DNA of 64,000 nt from Edaphochlamys debaryana (taxonomy: Eukaryota > Chlorophyta > Chlorophyceae > Chlamydomonadales): contig JAEHOE010000092.1 of the NCBI GenBank assembly GCA_016858145.1, forward strand, positions 1 through 64,000, given 5' to 3'. The notes under the pieces were generated by a model. It had not been told where the DNA came from and did no database searches. It was given only the letters and a program-made list of their open reading frames with translations. The position numbers were made by a program, and so were the translations under genes. The stretch's first letter is position 1. Each line of letters begins with the position of its first letter. Of the stretch, positions 1-11,258 are shown piece after piece.

Positions 1-38
1 TTGCTTAAGTCATAAGCAGCACGGACAACAGCAAGACA

Positions 39-122
39 ATGACATATGCGTGCCCCTTGTGCACGGTGTTTACGTGTGCACAGCGCAATGACCTGATCCG
101 CCATCTACTGTTCATAATCTAG
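39..122 (+). pseudogene. 5' stub of zinc-finger gene, left arm
   Basis: The first ~23 codons, including the finger start CPLC, nearly match the start of the zinc-finger gene at 34848. The similarity also covers about eight bases before the ATG and ends near 108. There it joins the block that carries the small gene at 159, and a stop follows at 120-122. It is a truncated duplicate. A TTGCTTAAG motif like those flanking the parent gene lies at 1-9. Confidence 0.75.
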
Positions 123-158
123 ATATAAGGTCCTTGCACGCACCCCTTGTAAAAAGTA

Positions 159-493
159 ATGGCGCTGAAGCAGAGAGGTTCATTCTCGTACATGAAAGAC
201 GATGTGCACTGGGTTCGCCTGGATGGTGACCTGATTGCAAAGGTCGCACGAGTGAACAACAATGTAGCCCGTCTCTATCTGGTCGACAACGCCAACACCC
301 AGCAGCCAGTGCCGGCAAGCATTGCCCTGACAGATTTGGAGGCCACGCCGTTGCACCGTACAAGGACAACTTCCTGGTGACCTGGGCAGATTCCTACGCG
401 GTGACTTACAACGGCCGGGTCGTCCTGAGCCTGAACAACACAAAGCAACAGGTCATCTCAGCCCTGCCCAGCGCTGAGCACGGCACAGAATGA
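159..493 (+). pseudogene. Small duplicated gene, copy A, left arm (frameshifted)
   Basis: This corresponds to the intact 111-residue gene at 31450-31785. A missing G near 341 (GGCCAC instead of GGGCCAC) shifts the frame, so the sequence reads correctly for only about 60 codons. The break is absent from the right arm and is probably a sequence error. A TATA-like ATATAAGG lies about 35 bases upstream. Confidence 0.7.
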
Positions 494-526
494 TGAGCTG
501 TGCTCAGAGTACATCATGTTCAATGT

Positions 527-770
527 AATCAATCATATACACACTACGCAAAAGTCTCTTCTGAGACACCTCAGAACCACCCGCATCAACTTCTGTGTGT
601 ATAGATCGGGCATCCCTCGTGTCTCTTCGCACCCTAGCAGACACGAGACCTCTAATCCCATGACAACGTCGATTTCATTGCTTCCTCAGCGACAGCCTAC
701 ATCTCTCAGGACACAAGCCACCGCCTCCACAGTAGAGTTCTCCACCAAGACACCTCTACCTCAGACTGAG
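527..770 (+). repeat. Diverged MITE-like copy, left arm
   Basis: This stretch follows the same order of words as the elements at 38968 and 48016: GAGACACCTCAGAA, TGTGTATAGATCGGGC, CAGACACGAGACC, CATTGCTTCCTCAG, ACAAGCCA and GTAGAG. Its left end, CACACTACGCAAAAGTC, is diverged. No right terminal repeat was found. It lies just 3' of the preceding gene. Confidence 0.65.
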
Positions 771-966
771 GGAGCAGGATGCTCTGTCCATGTCCATGAC
801 AGTGGTCAACCTCCCGTTGCGTTCTGAGCACTTGGAGAGGGTGTCACCTTCTCAATCTCGTTGGCGTTGTTCTTGTTGACATTCTTGCTGACATTTCCGA
901 GACGCAACAAGGCAAAAATTGAAAGCCAACTACCGACTACTCAACATACAGCTCTCTACCCCGAAG

Positions 967-1743
967 ATGACTGCCCCGGAGTGCATGATTTGCTTTGACA
1001 GCATTCAGGCCGGCAGCGATGTCGTGACCATGGCGTGCCACAAATGCGTCAAGATGTATCATGGCGACTGCCTGCTGTCCTGGTACGAGCAGAAGAGAGC
1101 CCATGCAAGCTCGTGCCCCAACTGTAGGGCGAGTGTCTGGCAGACGCCCCTGTTCTCTCTCTCTCCAGACATCCCGCGCAGCGACAGCCGCGCAGAACCC
1201 CTGGTGCACATGGGGGCGTGGTTGCAGCGTGGGGTCAACCGGCTGCCGGCCTTTGTGCTGGGGCTGCTGCAGACGTATGAGCGGTGGGAGTATGACTCCA
1301 TGATGTACTACATGCTTGGCATCTGGTTCAGCATTCTGTCGGCCTCGATCCCGTCCGTCAAGATGCGAATCGTGGAGGTGGACATTGCGCTCGTGTATGG
1401 CATGTACTTGCTCTATTCCCAGCGCACCATGATCGCTGACGGTCAGCTGTTGAAGCTCGACCCGCTGAGCAAGCGTGCACTGTCCACGCTGGTGCACCCG
1501 GAGTTCATCACCGCCGTGCAGCCGCACATCATGGGCTGCCTCCTGCCCCTTCCCGACCGCGCGACCGAGGACAGCCGTGCGGCCGCACGACAAGTGCGCG
1601 CGCACCTCACAAGTGCGCACCGCGAGTTGTGGACCCCGTGCGCAAAGCTGTGCCTGACGGCGGCTGAAGGGAAGCTGTTCCAGGACGCGGCAGCGTTCCT
1701 CGACACGACCCTCAAGACTGACGTCTCGCGATGGTGGGTCTAG
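967..1743 (+). CDS. RING-CH-like zinc finger protein (left-arm copy)
   Basis: This copy encodes 258 residues and is intact, like its twin at 30199-30975, where the domain is described. The frame is open upstream to 919 but has no earlier ATG, so the start is placed at the ATG of MTAPECMICF. Confidence 0.8.
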   Translation: MTAPECMICFDSIQAGSDVVTMACHKCVKMYHGDCLLSWYEQKRAHASSCPNCRASVWQTPLFSLSPDIPRSDSRAEPLVHMGAWLQRGVNRLPAFVLGLLQTYERWEYDSMMYYMLGIWFSILSASIPSVKMRIVEVDIALVYGMYLLYSQRTMIADGQLLKLDPLSKRALSTLVHPEFITAVQPHIMGCLLPLPDRATEDSRAAARQVRAHLTSAHRELWTPCAKLCLTAAEGKLFQDAAAFLDTTLKTDVSRWWV

Positions 1744-1768
1744 ATTGACCCTGCTGACTTAGGTAATT

Positions 1769-2002
1769 TTAGGAGGCGCAGAGCACGGCAGAGAGTAAGC
1801 AGTTGATCAAGACACTTGTGAGCTCGTCCTGTCGTGTTTGAGGTCCTGACAGGCAGCAGCAAATCTCGTGCAGGATTCCTGGTACATCTTTTTCCGTGAT
1901 GCGCCAGCTCCCCACAAGTTTGTGCCAGCGGGTGACAACTCCAGCAACTTCACGGGCTCTGGCTCCACGCGGCCAAAAGTGTAATAAAGGCATCACACAC
2001 AT
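1769..2002 (-). CDS. Possible 77-residue protein (left-arm copy)
   Basis: This is an ATG-started frame between the RING and T5orf172 genes and is open in both arms (see 29940-30173). The product, which includes VTRWHKLVGSWRITEKD, is not recognised. Conservation between arms is weak support because the arms may be the same DNA. Confidence 0.2.
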   Translation of the reverse strand: MCVMPLLHFWPRGARAREVAGVVTRWHKLVGSWRITEKDVPGILHEICCCLSGPQTRQDELTSVLINCLLSAVLCAS

Positions 2003-2013
2003 GTGCCAAGGAA

Positions 2014-2751
2014 ATGGCTGCTGTGAAGCATGGCGATTATGTTTACCTCCTTAAATTGCGAGAGCATGTGAACTCAAAGGAGGCTGTTTACAAGATTGGC
2101 TATAGCCGCAACATTCTATTGCGGATGCAGACGTATCCCAAGGGGAGTCTCATTTTGCGCATTTGGCGGGTCGTGAATGGCCCAGTCGCAGAAGCTGCGA
2201 TCAAGAAGGTACTTCCTCTTCGGTTCAAGCAGCGCGCAGACATAGGCAGCGAGTACTATGAGGGGCGTATCACTGCAATAATCGATGAATGCACACGTGA
2301 GCTGACGGAAGGAGGACATGTACAATGCATTTCACGTGAGCGCCCTGTGAAACAGTACAAACACACAGATGTATTCGCGGACTTCAATGAGAGTTATTTT
2401 TCGTTGTGCGCTGCAAAAAGCAGCAGCAGCACAAGCAAACACGTGGTAGACCTTGACGTGGCTGCAAGGTGGCTGAATGCACCAAAAGGCAACCTCAAGA
2501 AGACACTGATCAACTCGTATACGCGCGGCGTCGACTACACAATCACCAAGGACGCCGACCAGACCAAGGCCCAGGGGAAAGGTCGCTTAGAGACCATACT
2601 GCTCACGGCAGACTGCTTCAAGACGCTGTGCATGCTCTCAAGAACGCCAAAAGCAGCCAAGGTGCGCGCATATTTTGTGGCTGTGGAGGCGGCTCTGCTC
2701 CGGCAACGTGCTGCAACCTCCTCGACCTGTTCTCTTCGGTCCGCTCCGTGA
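2014..2751 (+). CDS. T5orf172-MSV199 protein (left-arm copy)
   Basis: This is the left-arm copy of 29194-29928. It has an N-terminal T5orf172 domain and a C-terminal MSV199 domain. The last residues differ from the right arm because of indels near 2732-2745. A detached tail of the same gene family follows at 2779-2965. Confidence 0.8.
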   Translation: MAAVKHGDYVYLLKLREHVNSKEAVYKIGYSRNILLRMQTYPKGSLILRIWRVVNGPVAEAAIKKVLPLRFKQRADIGSEYYEGRITAIIDECTRELTEGGHVQCISRERPVKQYKHTDVFADFNESYFSLCAAKSSSSTSKHVVDLDVAARWLNAPKGNLKKTLINSYTRGVDYTITKDADQTKAQGKGRLETILLTADCFKTLCMLSRTPKAAKVRAYFVAVEAALLRQRAATSSTCSLRSAP

Positions 2752-2778
2752 TGGCCTCTCCAGATCGCGTTGTGCTCT

Positions 2779-2965
2779 CAAGGACGCCCAAGGCTCCCAC
2801 TCATCCGCGGATGCGGATGCCCTGGAAGTAGTCTAACGTGTACACCACGCGCTGCATGAAGAGCGTGGAGGGCCTGTCTGAAAGCGCTGCTGAAGACCAA
2901 GCAGTACAGAAAATACAAGGAGGTCTACCAAGTGGACCTGGACCTAGTGAAGCAACTGCTGGTAG
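2779..2965 (+). pseudogene. Detached T5orf172 C-terminal tail, left arm
   Basis: This equals the right-arm fragment 28983-29170. Its translation includes KQYRKYKEVYQVDLDLVKQL, which matches the C-terminus of the MSV199-T5orf172 proteins at 20872 and 49071. It is out of frame with the gene before it in both arms, so the decay is likely real. Extra frameshifts here are left-arm specific. Confidence 0.6.
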
Positions 2966-3130
2966 ACCTGCGACAAGGGTGTATGCAGACGCTGTACCAT
3001 CGGGCCGCGGCGGCCGTCACAGAAGGGGGGGGTTCTACGCCGTACTCGGGCGGCCTGAATGAGTAATGTACCGTGCTCATCCCAAACGCATTTTCGGGTT
3101 GTGCATGGCATGCAGACGGGTGAGACGATC

Positions 3131-3335
3131 AAAGCTTAGATCTTAGAGCGTAGAGGCAGCAGACGGGCTGGAGGCGAAAGAACAAAAAAATGGCGGCACC
3201 GGCGTCTTGATTCAAGGAGGCGGCAAGAGACCCGACCTCAAGTACCAGACAGAACCCCGAGTATCGACAGAAGAAGATGGAGGCATACCGAGAGAAGAAA
3301 CGACAACAGGCTGAAATAAGTTCTACTCAGTGACA
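3131..3335 (+). pseudogene. Fragment with YRQKKMEAYREKKR motif, left arm
   Basis: This is the counterpart of 28605-28810. The repeat-like basic motif (DPEYRQKKMEAYREKKRQQ) is readable but has no ATG in frame. An extra base near 3252 disrupts this copy. Confidence 0.4.
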
Positions 3336-3657
3336 TAATAAGAGAACATTCACAATGTCTCTTTTGACAAGTGCTGGCATGAATTGAATGGGCTGTGCCA
3401 GGAGATCACTGGGGTTTTTGTTTACAACCAACGTAACCTGCAACACTTGGTCAACCTCGGTGCTGCGCACGGCGGCAAGAGTGTACCACGCGGCAACTCA
3501 TGATAGACGTGGTCCAGGTCGTGACAGCATGATGCGCAAGGCTGCTATATGAGTGGTGCCAGGTGCAGTGATGCCTGACATACCTTGAGTCTATGCGGTG
3601 TCTGGGTCAACTCAGAGTGACTTAAAGGGCTCGTGCATGTGTTCTCACTTGTTGCAA

Positions 3658-3948
3658 TGAGCGCAGAGGACCCTTTTGCCATTTCGAACGTGAGCTTGCC
3701 AGCTCCTGTGTTCCAATTGTGGGGCCGTCGGGCGTGTGGCCGAAGTTGTGGCGCTGGCAAAAGCGCGTTCTCACCGCTCGTGCATTTGTGGAACCAGGAC
3801 GTGTCGAGGTTATGAGACAGCGCAGCAACAACGAGGAACCATGAGAGGTACCACACTGACTCTGATACCGCCAGCCAAGATTGAGTATGGACGGGAGTAC
3901 CGGGCTCGCAAGCGGGCAGAGATCAAGACGGACCTTACGGCGGGATGA
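3658..3948 (+). pseudogene. Left-arm copy of small YGREYRARKR protein (frameshifted)
   Basis: This equals the intact gene 28003-28296. Several one-base changes split the frame here, while the right arm is open. Sequence error is the likely cause. Confidence 0.55.
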
Positions 3949-4061
3949 ATGTGACATAGGGGCACACTTGCTTTCATCATTCCAAGTGATTGGAACAGAC
4001 TGAAGTCAAGAGCCCGTTGTAAAAGAAGATTAAAGACAACAGGGGGAATGCAAGACCATTG

Positions 4062-6555
4062 ATGAGCATAGAGAGAGAGAGTGCTAGCGCAACAGAGTGC
4101 TGGCAGATGGCAACCAAGGAGTCCGTCATCTCCAAGTGGATGGAGGGGGGCCGAGGTCGATGATGATGATGGGCAATCACGAGTATCCACTGTAAAAACC
4201 GAGGCCACGGAAGCAAGCCGAGTCACATTCCTGGTCCTGAAAGAGAAGGTCGAACGTGAAGCCGCGCAGCATGTCCTGAACAGCGTACCCATGTGCGTCC
4301 TGCGTAAAACTGACATTGTGACCTGGCGTTCCTACAGTGACTTCATAGGTCTTGCAACAACGCTTGGGGGGTGAGATACCCGTCAAGTACTACCTCGACG
4401 AGTCGGCCAAGGGCATTGGGCGATTCAAGAGTTGCATCAATGTCACAAATTATGCCCATCTGCCCAGCTACACTCGAATGCAGCGGGAGATCCGTGCGCA
4501 TCTGGCGGCCAACCTTCTACTGGGACGTGGACTTTGTAACTGTCAGCCGTCGCTCATGGTCCAGGTCCTGCAGCACCACGAGATACCTTGTCCGCTGCTG
4601 GAGAGGTACACTGAGAACCGGGATGACTGCCCTGCAGGAGGTCATGACAGCTGCTGCGTCTCTCGTGATGCGGCCAAGAACCTCTTCATTCCGCCTGCTC
4701 TACTACGGGCGGGTCAACACCTGGGTTGCGGAGGTCCAGTCGCAGCAAGCTCCCTCCTCCTCTACGGACAGTCCAACATGGTCACTGTCAGCAGTACCGG
4801 CATGGGGTCAAGAGCTTCCAGGACGAGCTCATGGAGGCGGGGGCCCGGCTAGCAGACATGGACGACCTCGCCGATGTGCGAGAGCACTGCAAGCGCCACA
4901 AGTCGTCCAACTTCATCGGCTCGGTCGTGGCCCTGTACCTGCAAACTCAGGAGCGCCGCTGGCCTAGAGGCCCTTGTCGAGGCTGTCCAGCGTGATGGGC
5001 GGAGCATTGGGGCGCTCATACCACGATGGGCTGCACGTCCTCAAGGAGTCGGATGCTGATGTCATGAGCCAGCGACCGCTCAAGAAGTGGAGCCGAGCTG
5101 TGTTCAAGAAGACGCAGTACATGCTGGACATTGCGGGTCAAGCCCTTTGAGTGCAACCCGGCGTACCTCGCGGGTGACGACCGTACATGGACAGCACGAT
5201 GAGGACAGTCAAAGTCTCAAGGAGACCATGACATACGATGAGATGAAGGCGTGCTGGGAAAATCGCGTGTGCAAGATCATTTACCCGGGGGGCACATACC
5301 TCCGCATGCACAAGGACCAGGTCCAGGTCTACTCTAAGCAGGCGCTACTGAGCGCCTTTGAGCATGTCCACTACTCGAGCTACAGTCCCCCGCAAGAATG
5401 ACAAGGACGGGACGCTCGTGTCCAAGCGCCACGCCTTCCTCAAGACGTGGCTCCGGGATGCCACCATCCGGACCTATGACACAATGAACGTGTACCCGCC
5501 GCCACTGACCGCACCCGCAGACGAGTTCAACCTCTGGACACGGTTTGATGTTGAGCGGTATCATGTCACTCATTTACCAGTCGACACGCAGAGTCCGGGT
5601 GTCCAGGCCATCATGAGCACCTGCACATCCTCCTGGCCGCACGTCGGCGCACACCAACTACGTCCTGGACTGGAGCGCGCAGCTCTTCCAGGAGCCAAGC
5701 AAGAAGACCGGCATTGCACTCCTCTTCAAAGGGGAGGAGGGTTCCGGTAAGAACATCTGGACCAACATCTTCAAGCTCATGATGGGCTCCGACAAGTTCC
5801 TGGAGACAAGCAAGCCGTCAACGGTGCTCTACGGGCAGTTCACGAGCGCGCGCAGGAACAAGGTCCTCATCTGCATCAACGAGGCCAATGGCAAGGAGAA
5901 CCATGCCAACAACGACGTCCTCAAGGACATGATCACGAGCGAGACGTTTGTTTGTGAAGCCAAGGGTGAAAACGCGACCATGCTGCGTTGCTATGAACCG
6001 CTTCATTTTTTACCACGAACAACGATAACCCCGTGGCCTTGTCGCCGGACTCACGGCGCTTCGTGGTCTTTGACGTCTCGTCGGAGCTCAAGGGCAACAC
6101 CGAGTACTTTCAAGCGCCTGGTCAGGATGACCGAGGATGCACATGTACGCTACGAGTTCTACAAGTACCTCATGGAGCGTGACATCTCCCGGGGTGGACT
6201 GGTATAATGACCGTCCCAGGACAGATGGTATGGCGCGCATGATATTCTCCAATGCCCCACTTGAGTTCAGGTACATTCACGACCTCATGCTGGCGCAAGC
6301 TCAAGATGCAGACCTGACCATTCCCTTGGACGAATTGTTCCAGGGGTTCCTTGAGTGGCTTGCTCGGAACCGCATGGACCGCTACGAACCAATGGCGTCA
6401 AGTTTGGGCTGCGGATGTCCAAGCTCATCCAGTCCCACGAAACACCACTGGCATTTGCGGTGTGTCCAAGGACAAAATCAGGGGCACCATGGTCTTACCG
6501 CTTTGAGCCCGGCGTGGTGCTGCAAGAGCTGCAGGCACGAGGGTGGGTTGAATGA
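4062..6555 (+). pseudogene. TV-Pol/SF3 helicase, left-arm copy, multiply frameshifted
   Basis: This is the full-length counterpart of the intact gene 25412-27892, from the same ATG to the same stop. The frame is broken many times by one-base insertions and losses, for example G6 against G5 near 4144 and G6 against G5 near 4371. The remaining pieces keep the same amino-acid sequence, with little sign of substitution. That argues for raw-read errors and against evolutionary decay. Confidence 0.85.
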
Positions 6556-6559
6556 CAAG

Positions 6560-6900
6560 AAGTGGGGGAGGAGGGTTGGGAGGGTTGGGAGGGTGGAGGG
6601 TTGAATTGGGTTCGCCAAATTTTTTTGGAGGGGGGGGGGGGTCACCAAAAAAACTCCAGGGATTCAAATTAACCCTCTCAACCCTCTCAACCCTCTCTCT
6701 ATTTCAAAAAAAGAAATAATAATAATAATAATATAGACTGGTTTCAGTGCATTTCTTCCATCAGCAGAGGATTTCATGATGGGGAGGGTTTGCGGGAGGG
6801 TTGCGGGGAGGGTTCCTGCACTCTCTCTGATCGAGGCTGCGCGCCCGGGCCAAATAAGCCAACTAAATGTTTGTCGTGGACCGAGAAGGCTTCAGCCGTT
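6560..6900. repeat. Low-complexity GGGAGGGTT and CAACCCTCT tracts, left arm
   Basis: Just 3' of the helicase copy lie repeats of GGGAGGGTTG, a run of about 11 G near 6633, CAACCCTCT repeats and a TAA/AAT tract near 6714-6733. No gene is seen. The equivalent right-arm region is 25060-25411. Confidence 0.75.
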
Positions 6901-6939
6901 GGTTGATTCCTTACTACGTTTTGAATTCCAGTCGGCTCA

Positions 6940-9075
6940 GCTCTGTCAATGTCTTTGAGATCTTTGCCGGGTCAGTGGAGAGCAAGCTTGCTAAATGAGT
7001 TGGCCAGGGGTCCAGAGATGATGCTGAGCATGGTTCAAGGTGTGCAGAGTCGGTTCTGCAACCTCTGGGCAGGCTCAGCTCTGTCAATGTCTTTGAGATC
7101 TTGGTCAGGTCAGTGGAGAGCAAAGCTTGCTGAACGAGCTGGCCAGGGGTCCAGGGATGATGCTGAGCATGGTTCAAGGTGTGCAGAGTCGTTCTGCCAC
7201 CTCTGGGCTGGCTCAGCTCTGTCAATGTCTTTGAGATCTTTGCCGGGTCAGTGGAGAGCAAAGCTTGCTGAACGAGCTGGCCAGGGGTCCAGGGATGATG
7301 CTGAGCATGGTTCAAGGTGTGCAGAGTCGTTCTGCCCACCTCTGGGCTGGCTCAGCTCTGTCAATGTCTTTGAGATCTTGGTCAGGTCAGTGGAGAGCAA
7401 AGCTTGCTGAACGAGCTGGCCAGGGGTCCAGAGATGATGCTGAGCATGGTTCAAGGCGTGCAGAGTCGTTCTGCCACCTCTGGGCTGGCTGCAGAGTCGT
7501 TCTGCCACCTCTGGGCTGGCTCAGCTCTGTCAATGTCTTTGAGATCTTTGCCGGGTCAGTGGAGAGCAAACCTTGCTGAACGAGCTGGCCAGGGGTCCAG
7601 GGATGATGCTGAGCATGGTTCAAGGTGTGCAGAGTCGTTCTGCCACCTGTGGGCAGGCTCAGCTCTGTCAATGTCTTTGAGATCTCTGCCGGGTCAGTGG
7701 AGAGCAAAGCTTGCTAAACGAGTTGGCCAGGGGTCCAGAGATGATCTGAGCATGGTTCAAGGCGTGCAGAGTCCGTTCTGCCACCTCTGGGGCTGGCTCA
7801 GCTCTGTCAATGTCTTTGAGATCTTGGTCAGGTCAGTGGAGAGCAAACCATTGCTAAACGAGCTGGCCAGGGGTCCAGAGATGATGCTGAGCATGGTTCA
7901 AGGTGTGCAGAGTCGTTCTGCCACCTCTGGGCTGGCTCAGCTCTGTCAATGTCTTTGAGATCTTGGTCAGGTCAGTGGAGAGCAAAGCTTGCTAAACGAG
8001 TTGGCCAGGGGTCCAGAGATGATGCTGAGCATGGTTCAAGGTGTGCAGAGTCGTTCTGCCACCTCTGGGCTGGCTGCAGAGTCATTCTGCCACCTCTGGG
8101 CTGGCTCAGCTCTGTCAATGTCTTTGAGATCTTGGTCAGGTCAGTGGAGAGCAAAGCTTGCTAAACGAGTTGGCCAGGGGTCCAGAGATGATGCTGGCGA
8201 TGGTTGAAAGGTGTGCAGAGTCGTTCTGCCACCTCTGGGCTGGCTGTAGAGTCGTTCTGCCACCTCTGGGCTGGCTCAGCTCTGTCAATGTCTTGAAGAT
8301 CTTTGCCGGCGTCAGTGGGAGAGCAAACCTTGCTTGAACGAGCTGGCCAGGGGTCCAGAGATGATGCTGAGCATGGTTCGAGGTGTGCAGAGTCATTCTG
8401 CCACCTCTGGGCTGGCTCAGCTCTGTCAATGTCTTTGAGATCTTGGTCAGGTCAGTGGAGAGCAAAGCTTGCTTAAACGAGTTGGCCAGGGGTCCAGAGA
8501 TGATGCTGAGCATGGTTTGAAGGTGTGCAGAGTCGTTCTGCCACCTCTGGGCTGGCTGTAGAGTCGTTCTGCCACCTCTGGGCTGGCTCAGCTCTGTCAA
8601 TGTCTTGAAGATCTTTGCCGGGTCAGTGGAGAGCAAACCTTGCTGAACGAGCTGGCCAGGGGTCCAGAGATGATGCTGAGCATGGTTCGAGGTGTGCAGA
8701 GTCGTTCTGCCACCTCTGGGCTGGCTCAGCTCTGTCAATGTCTTTGAGATCTTTGCCGGGTCAGTGGAGAGCAAACCTTGCTGAACGAGCTGGCCAGGGG
8801 TCCAGAGATGATGCTGAGCATGGTTCGAGGTGTGCAGAGGTCGTTCTGCCACCTCTGGGCTGGCTCAGCTCTGTCAATGTCTTTGAGATCTTTGCCGGGT
8901 CAGTGGAGAGCAAACCTTGCTGAACTGAGCTGTCCAGGGGTCCCCAGAGATGATGGCTGAGCATGGTTCGAGGTGTGCAGAGTCGTTCTGCCACCTCTGG
9001 GCTGGCTCATTTCTGTCAATGTCTTTGAGATCTTTGCCGGGTCAGTGGAGAGCAAACCTTGCTGAACGAGCTCCC
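6940..9075. repeat. 138-bp tandem repeat array, left arm
   Basis: About fifteen direct copies of a 138-bp unit run through here. Markers are CTCTGTCAATGTCTTTGAGA, GGTCAGTGGAGAGCAAA, GGCCAGGGGTCCAGAGATGA and GTTCTGCCACCTCTGGGC. Some units carry an extra 28-bp duplication, as at 7489-7516. The array is the same as 22896-25040, with more indels. The long open frames inside are a by-product of a 46-codon period. Confidence 0.95.
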
Positions 9076-9079
9076 CAGT

Positions 9080-9260
9080 GGTCATGTGAGTTTATGGCGC
9101 CCCTTGAGTCGTGTGAATCCCCGTGGTGACCCTAGTGTGTGACCCTAGTGTGACCCTGGGGGCGCGCAGTCCTTGCAGAGCAAGCAGGGCCCCCCTGCAG
9201 ACCCCTGCAGAGCACATGCAGAGAGCATTGAGAGCCGCCTAGGGTCGCCTTGGGCGTCCA
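9080..9260. repeat. GC-rich dispersed block, left arm
   Basis: This contains CATGTGAGTTTATGG, CTTGAGTCGTGTGAATCCCC and GTGACCCTGGGGGCGCGCAG. The same order occurs at 11877-11990 and, with partial homology, near 36200-36530. No gene is seen. Confidence 0.7.
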
Positions 9261-9329
9261 AGCGGGCAGGCAACCTCCGCTCTTGCACACAGGGACAGCA
9301 TGCCCCGCCCCAAGTCGCCACCCCCAAAC

Positions 9330-9480
9330 TCACGGTACCACTTGGTGTTTACCTTAAGTTTACCTGGAATAGGTGAGCGAAAAGAGCACATTCCATACAA
9401 CTCTTCTGGGTTGCTGCAAAACACAACATTTCGCAACTCACACGGTACCACTTGGTGTTTACCTTAAGTTACCTCGCATA
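9330..9480. repeat. AGGTAAAC/GGTACC dispersed repeat, left arm
   Basis: Two copies are present of the unit that forms the array at 31950-32388. In this orientation the marker is CGGTACCACTTGGTGTTTAC, followed by CTTAAGTTTACCT. Confidence 0.75.
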
Positions 9481-9529
9481 CCTCGCAGAACGACACCAGA
9501 GCAGCCAGAGCATACGGAGAGCGTTCCCG

Positions 9530-10075
9530 AGCGAAGAGAATGCGTTCCGAGTCGATCTGTCGACGTTGGCTGCTGTTGACGGGCTGGTCAAGACGTACAC
9601 ACAAGGGATCGACTACACAATCACCAGGGAGCCCGTGGGAAGAGTCGCTTGGAGACCATCTTACTGACGGCCGACTGCTTCAAGATGCTCTGCATGCTCT
9701 CCAACCGCATCGGTGCGCAGTCGAACAGGTCGAGCTATAAACCCAGTCATGCTGCACATGATATAGAGTCTTGCACACATGAGGACATCACTGGACATCT
9801 CATCATGGACACTTGCAAGTGTACGGGTTGAAGCAGATTGGACATCAAAGTGTGCCCATGCAATTACATCCACTTCCAAGTCGGTGACTGTGCATATCCC
9901 CTATTCACAGTCTACAAGACTTCAGACTTACCATCCATCATACACTAGATGATAAGCAACAATTCCACACTCACATTGCATTGGAACGTTTCCTAGATGA
10001 TGGTGAACCAGCATTTGTCCATGGATTCTACAGGCACCCAGATGGGGAGGTCATTGGACCCATCTTCCGTGATTG
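9530..10075 (+). pseudogene. Degraded MSV199 gene joined to unknown tail, left arm
   Basis: This is the counterpart of 21906-22460. An MSV199 half (VDGLVKTYTQGIDYTITRE, then ILLTADCFKMLCMLSN) is split by a frameshift in both arms and joins an unrelated C-terminal segment. A further left-arm indel falls near 9830. Confidence 0.6.
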
Positions 10076-10242
10076 ACTTTCTTGTTCTATTCTAATCCTG
10101 ATTCTTCTACTCTACTGTGACTGTGACCGTGGAGTCGTCTGATGATGAGATGGTCCATCATGAGCCTTGTGAGCATATGTATGGTCCTGTTTGAAGTGTG
10201 TACAGGCAGCCAGCAGGCGGGTCCTGAGAGAACTCCGCCGTG

Positions 10243-11111
10243 CTAGACGTCATCCTTGTGCAAAACAATGAAGAGACCCCCGCCACCGGCGTGCAAAGCC
10301 TTCTTCTTGCGACTGGCAAAGACACGTTTGTAATCCGATAGCTGGTCGCACCGGCGGATGAGTCCCTTGATGAGGTCAATGTCAGCCTCGTAGACTTCTT
10401 TGTACTTGCGGTACTGGTGCTCCTTGAGCAGGGCCTTGACACACCCCCTCCGTTGCGCGGTGGCTGTTTGTGCGGTACTTAAAGAGCACGTCAATGCTGT
10501 CAGCCTGGCCCGTTTGGTAAGTGCTCAGTCGCTTTGTCAAGTCTTGCGTTCTCCCAATCTTGTAGACACTCGCCTTGTTGGGGGCCGCACGGATGATGTA
10601 CATGTAACCCGCAGAGTCAGAGGCGACCTTGGGTTTCAAGGAGCGCTGCAACTCCTGGATCTCTTCTCTCATGCCGAGTTGCATGCATTTCGATACCGGA
10701 CATGAGGGGACTCCAACTCGATGAAGTAAGTGCGGACTTCCTCCGCCCGGCGGGTTTTAGAGCGCATACAGATGCGCTTGAAACAGTCGGGTGTCAGGAG
10801 CACGCGGCGGTACCTGTTTGACGTCTTTGACTTTGACTTTTGGGTGTGGGGCCCTGGAGTCTCAGCTGCCGAGGAAGACGCCTTCTGAATGATGAAGTCA
10901 ACATCCTCCTGATAGCTGGCGTGGAGCACCTTCATGATGTTGAACTTTTTCATACCGAGCCCAATCGGCCACGCGGTCCAGGTCGACAACGGTGTCTGTC
11001 TGACTAGTCTCTGGATTGTACATTGATAGGAAGCCATCAATGAAGCCATTTGGTACGGTGGTGTGTTCTTTGAGGAAGCTGGCGACGTCAGAGTTGGTGG
11101 GGGGAGCTCAT
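10243..11111 (-). pseudogene. MSV199-T5orf172 gene, left-arm copy (frameshifted)
   Basis: This is the counterpart of the intact 288-residue gene 20872-21738. One-base changes near 10443, 10685 and 10960 break the frame only here. Confidence 0.8.
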
Positions 11112-11112
11112 G

Positions 11113-11140
11113 TTCTATTATTACTTATGTAATAATAGAA
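11113..11140. promoter_or_regulatory. 12-bp AT-rich hairpin at start codon, left arm
   Basis: TTCTATTATTAC and GTAATAATAGAA form a perfect inverted repeat with a 4-base loop, one base before the start codon of the MSV199-T5orf172 copy. See 20843-20870. Confidence 0.7.
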
Positions 11141-11258
11141 AAAGTCTTATATCTGTGTTCTGGCACTGACTCCAAGTGTCCATGCAGAGGCATGCAATTC
11201 CTGTTCATAATCTAGATGTAAGGTCCTTGCTACCCGCACCCATTGCAGAGAATCATCA

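Noticed and set aside
4081..6604. Separate genes from the many short frames over the left-arm helicase copy
   Set aside because: All are pieces of one gene split by one-base indels that the right arm lacks.
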